This document shows, in pieces, positions 62,698-64,000 of a stretch of DNA of 64,000 nucleotides (positions within the stretch are counted from its first letter, which is position 1; every line of letters starts with the position of its first letter). This DNA comes from an uncultured Pelagibacteraceae bacterium. GTDB taxonomy: Bacteria; Pseudomonadota; Alphaproteobacteria; Pelagibacterales; Pelagibacteraceae. The translations under genes and the position numbers were made by a program. Under the pieces are notes generated by a model, which saw only the letters and a program-made list of their open reading frames with translations, was not told the DNA's origin and ran no database searches. Location of the stretch: contig CACMDB010000003.1 in NCBI GenBank assembly GCA_902612325.1, positions 124,001-188,000 of the forward strand, read 5' to 3'.

Positions 62698-64000
62698 ATG
62701 GAATTAAGTAAAAAAAAAGAGATCATCTTATATATTATACTTAGCTTTTTTTTTGCAATAACAGTTCAGCAATTTCCACTTTTTAAAGGTAACTCGTTGC
62801 ATCTGCTTCATGCCATAAAAGATTTTGAGTTTAATAAGTTGCAAAATGACTGGATAGCTAATCAAACTAATCATTTACCATTTTTTACCATGTTTAATCA
62901 TTATTTGATTAAATTTTTTTCACTTAAAATATTATATTTTGTTCATTTTATATTATTATTATTATGTTCCTTTTTTTTATTTTTAATTTGTAAGACTCAT
63001 TTCAAAAAACTTTCAAATGTTTATTTATCTATAATTTGGTTTGCACTATTTTTAATCATTTATCACGAAAATAGTTTGTTTGGTGGTGTTGCGGGTCAAG
63101 ATATTATCAATGAGGGTTATCAACCTGCAAGCTTTGGTGTACTTTTTTTTATTGGTATTTATTTTTTCCTTAAAAAGAAAAATTTATTTGCAGTTTTTTT
63201 TATTTGTTTAGCGGCAACTTTTCACCCCACTTATACACTTCATTCAGGATTTTTGATAAGTGGAATTTTAATTTATCTTATTTTTAGAAAAGAATTTAAA
63301 GAATTTTTTAAAGTCTTAATCTTTTATATCATTTTAATTTTACCAATAACGATCTATGTAATTTATAATTTCTTACTCATAGAAAGTGATATACTTTTAG
63401 AGGGTCAAAAAATTTTATTAAATAGAATTCCTCATCATGCAAATATAAATCATTGGTTTTCTAATAAAGATCTATTATCTGTTATTACTTATTCAATTTC
63501 GTTGCTTATTGTCTATAAAAACAAGCGTATATTTTTACCAATATTTATTTTTGGTTTTGTTGCAATTTTTTTATCTGTTGTTGATTATTTTATTTCAAAT
63601 AATACACTATCACTTGCATTTCCATGGAGAAGCTCAGTTATTTTAATCCCACTATCAACAACTATTATTTTATCTTTCTTATTATCAAAAATTTCATTAG
63701 AAAATAAAACTCTCAAATTAGTAAGTATTGTTCTTTTTGTTTTATCTTGTTTTTTCTTTTTTATTAAAAATCATTATATTAAAAATTTAAATAAAGATTT
63801 TAATAAAAATTTAGAGTTGGTAAAAAAAATCAATAAAAATTATGACTCTATAGAGAGAATTTTGATTCCTGATAATTTGACATATATAAGAATGAATACA
63901 GGTTTACCAATATTTATTGACTGGAAACACCATGCTTTTAGATATGATGAAATTATTCATTGGAAAGAAAGATTAGATCTTACAAGAAGTTTTTATAACT
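62698..64000 (+). CDS. Polytopic membrane protein, 3' end cut by window edge
   Basis: The frame is open from ATG 62698 to the right edge, 434 codons with no stop. The N-terminal about 370 residues hold roughly nine to ten hydrophobic segments with short polar loops (NHLPFFTMFNHY, FHPTYTLHSGF, FPWRSSVILIPL). A soluble part follows from about residue 375 and includes ERILIPDNLTYIRM and FIDWKHHAFRYDE. This layout recalls a DUF6798-type or lipid-linked-sugar integral membrane protein; I am unsure. The codon use is as AT-rich as the adjacent glycan genes. Confidence 0.65.
   Translation, partial: MELSKKKEIILYIILSFFFAITVQQFPLFKGNSLHLLHAIKDFEFNKLQNDWIANQTNHLPFFTMFNHYLIKFFSLKILYFVHFILLLLCSFFLFLICKTHFKKLSNVYLSIIWFALFLIIYHENSLFGGVAGQDIINEGYQPASFGVLFFIGIYFFLKKKNLFAVFFICLAATFHPTYTLHSGFLISGILIYLIFRKEFKEFFKVLIFYIILILPITIYVIYNFLLIESDILLEGQKILLNRIPHHANINHWFSNKDLLSVITYSISLLIVYKNKRIFLPIFIFGFVAIFLSVVDYFISNNTLSLAFPWRSSVILIPLSTTIILSFLLSKISLENKTLKLVSIVLFVLSCFFFFIKNHYIKNLNKDFNKNLELVKKINKNYDSIERILIPDNLTYIRMNTGLPIFIDWKHHAFRYDEIIHWKERLDLTRSFYN

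Noticed and set aside
1-64000. CRISPR arrays, rRNA genes, prophage or integrase
   Set aside because: No regularly spaced repeats, no rRNA-like stretch and no phage structural or recombinase genes were seen on reading both strands.

Overview
The window is very AT-rich, gene-dense DNA with almost no spacer: most neighbouring genes overlap by 1-20 bp or sit within 10 bp. It encodes a periplasmic-binding-protein-heavy uptake repertoire, PurS-type purine synthesis, class II DAHP synthase, a methylcitrate cycle and an extended alphaproteobacterial-type RpoZ. No rRNA, CRISPR array, insertion sequence or prophage was seen. Together this points to a streamlined marine alphaproteobacterium of the SAR11 clade (Candidatus Pelagibacter or a close relative). 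That assignment is inferred from gene content and base composition, without a database search.

Layout. 1-1200: a winged-helix regulator running off the left edge, a paired direct repeat upstream of it, and two mini membrane proteins. 1286-3930: a Met tRNA followed by sugar/surface genes (GT2, epimerase, methyltransferase). 3932-8136: a compact methylthioadenosine (MTA) module: apt diverges from mtnP-mtnA-class II aldolase-SpeH/SpeE fusion. This module makes spermidine, cleaves the MTA by-product, recycles adenine and probably splits the methylthio-sugar into DHAP plus methylthioacetaldehyde. 8194-10435: an opine/basic amino-acid type ABC uptake system without its ATPase. 10432-14017: a metal-ligand-less M24 hydrolase, a DUF6165-like protein, GT9 and an AbrB-like membrane protein. 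14098-17076: a tripartite tricarboxylate transporter (tctC-B-A). 17073-24364: GT4, a redoxin, gamma-carbonic-anhydrase-like protein, a cis-CaaD-like tautomerase, a flavin-type oxidase with a degenerate 3' duplicate beside it, a beta-hydroxyacid dehydrogenase, an MFS carrier, rpoZ and a class III CoA-transferase. 24460-30022: TRAP transporter, dus and two TauE/SafE carriers. 30033-33400: an orphan protein, a candidate small RNA, a long charged-helix protein and phosphomannomutase. 33560-36507: nrdAB behind NrdR-like boxes. 37140-40662: prpDBC. 40717-50653: gph, a stand-alone GlmU acetyltransferase domain, glmS, an FkbM methyltransferase, aroG, nadE, cysS, cimA and trmJ. 50694-58541: rpsD, then a convergent nine-gene run sfsA-map-purB-purC-purS-purQ-purL-bolA-grxD. 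58560-64000: cinA, ggct and the start of a surface-polysaccharide region that runs off the right edge.

The most notable pattern is shared by all three binding-protein-dependent transporters (ABC, TTT, TRAP). Each has a perfect 12-bp hairpin between the binding-protein gene and the membrane subunits, placed on or next to the downstream start codon. In two of the three the hairpin is followed by a T-run, as in an intrinsic terminator. This looks like a common device for making much more binding protein than permease. Other notable items are the cis-CaaD-like tautomerase with all six family catalytic residues at identical numbering, the MTA/polyamine module, the stand-alone GlmU acetyltransferase domain, and a two-hairpin RNA candidate with anti-Shine-Dalgarno loops at about 30.69-30.77 kb.
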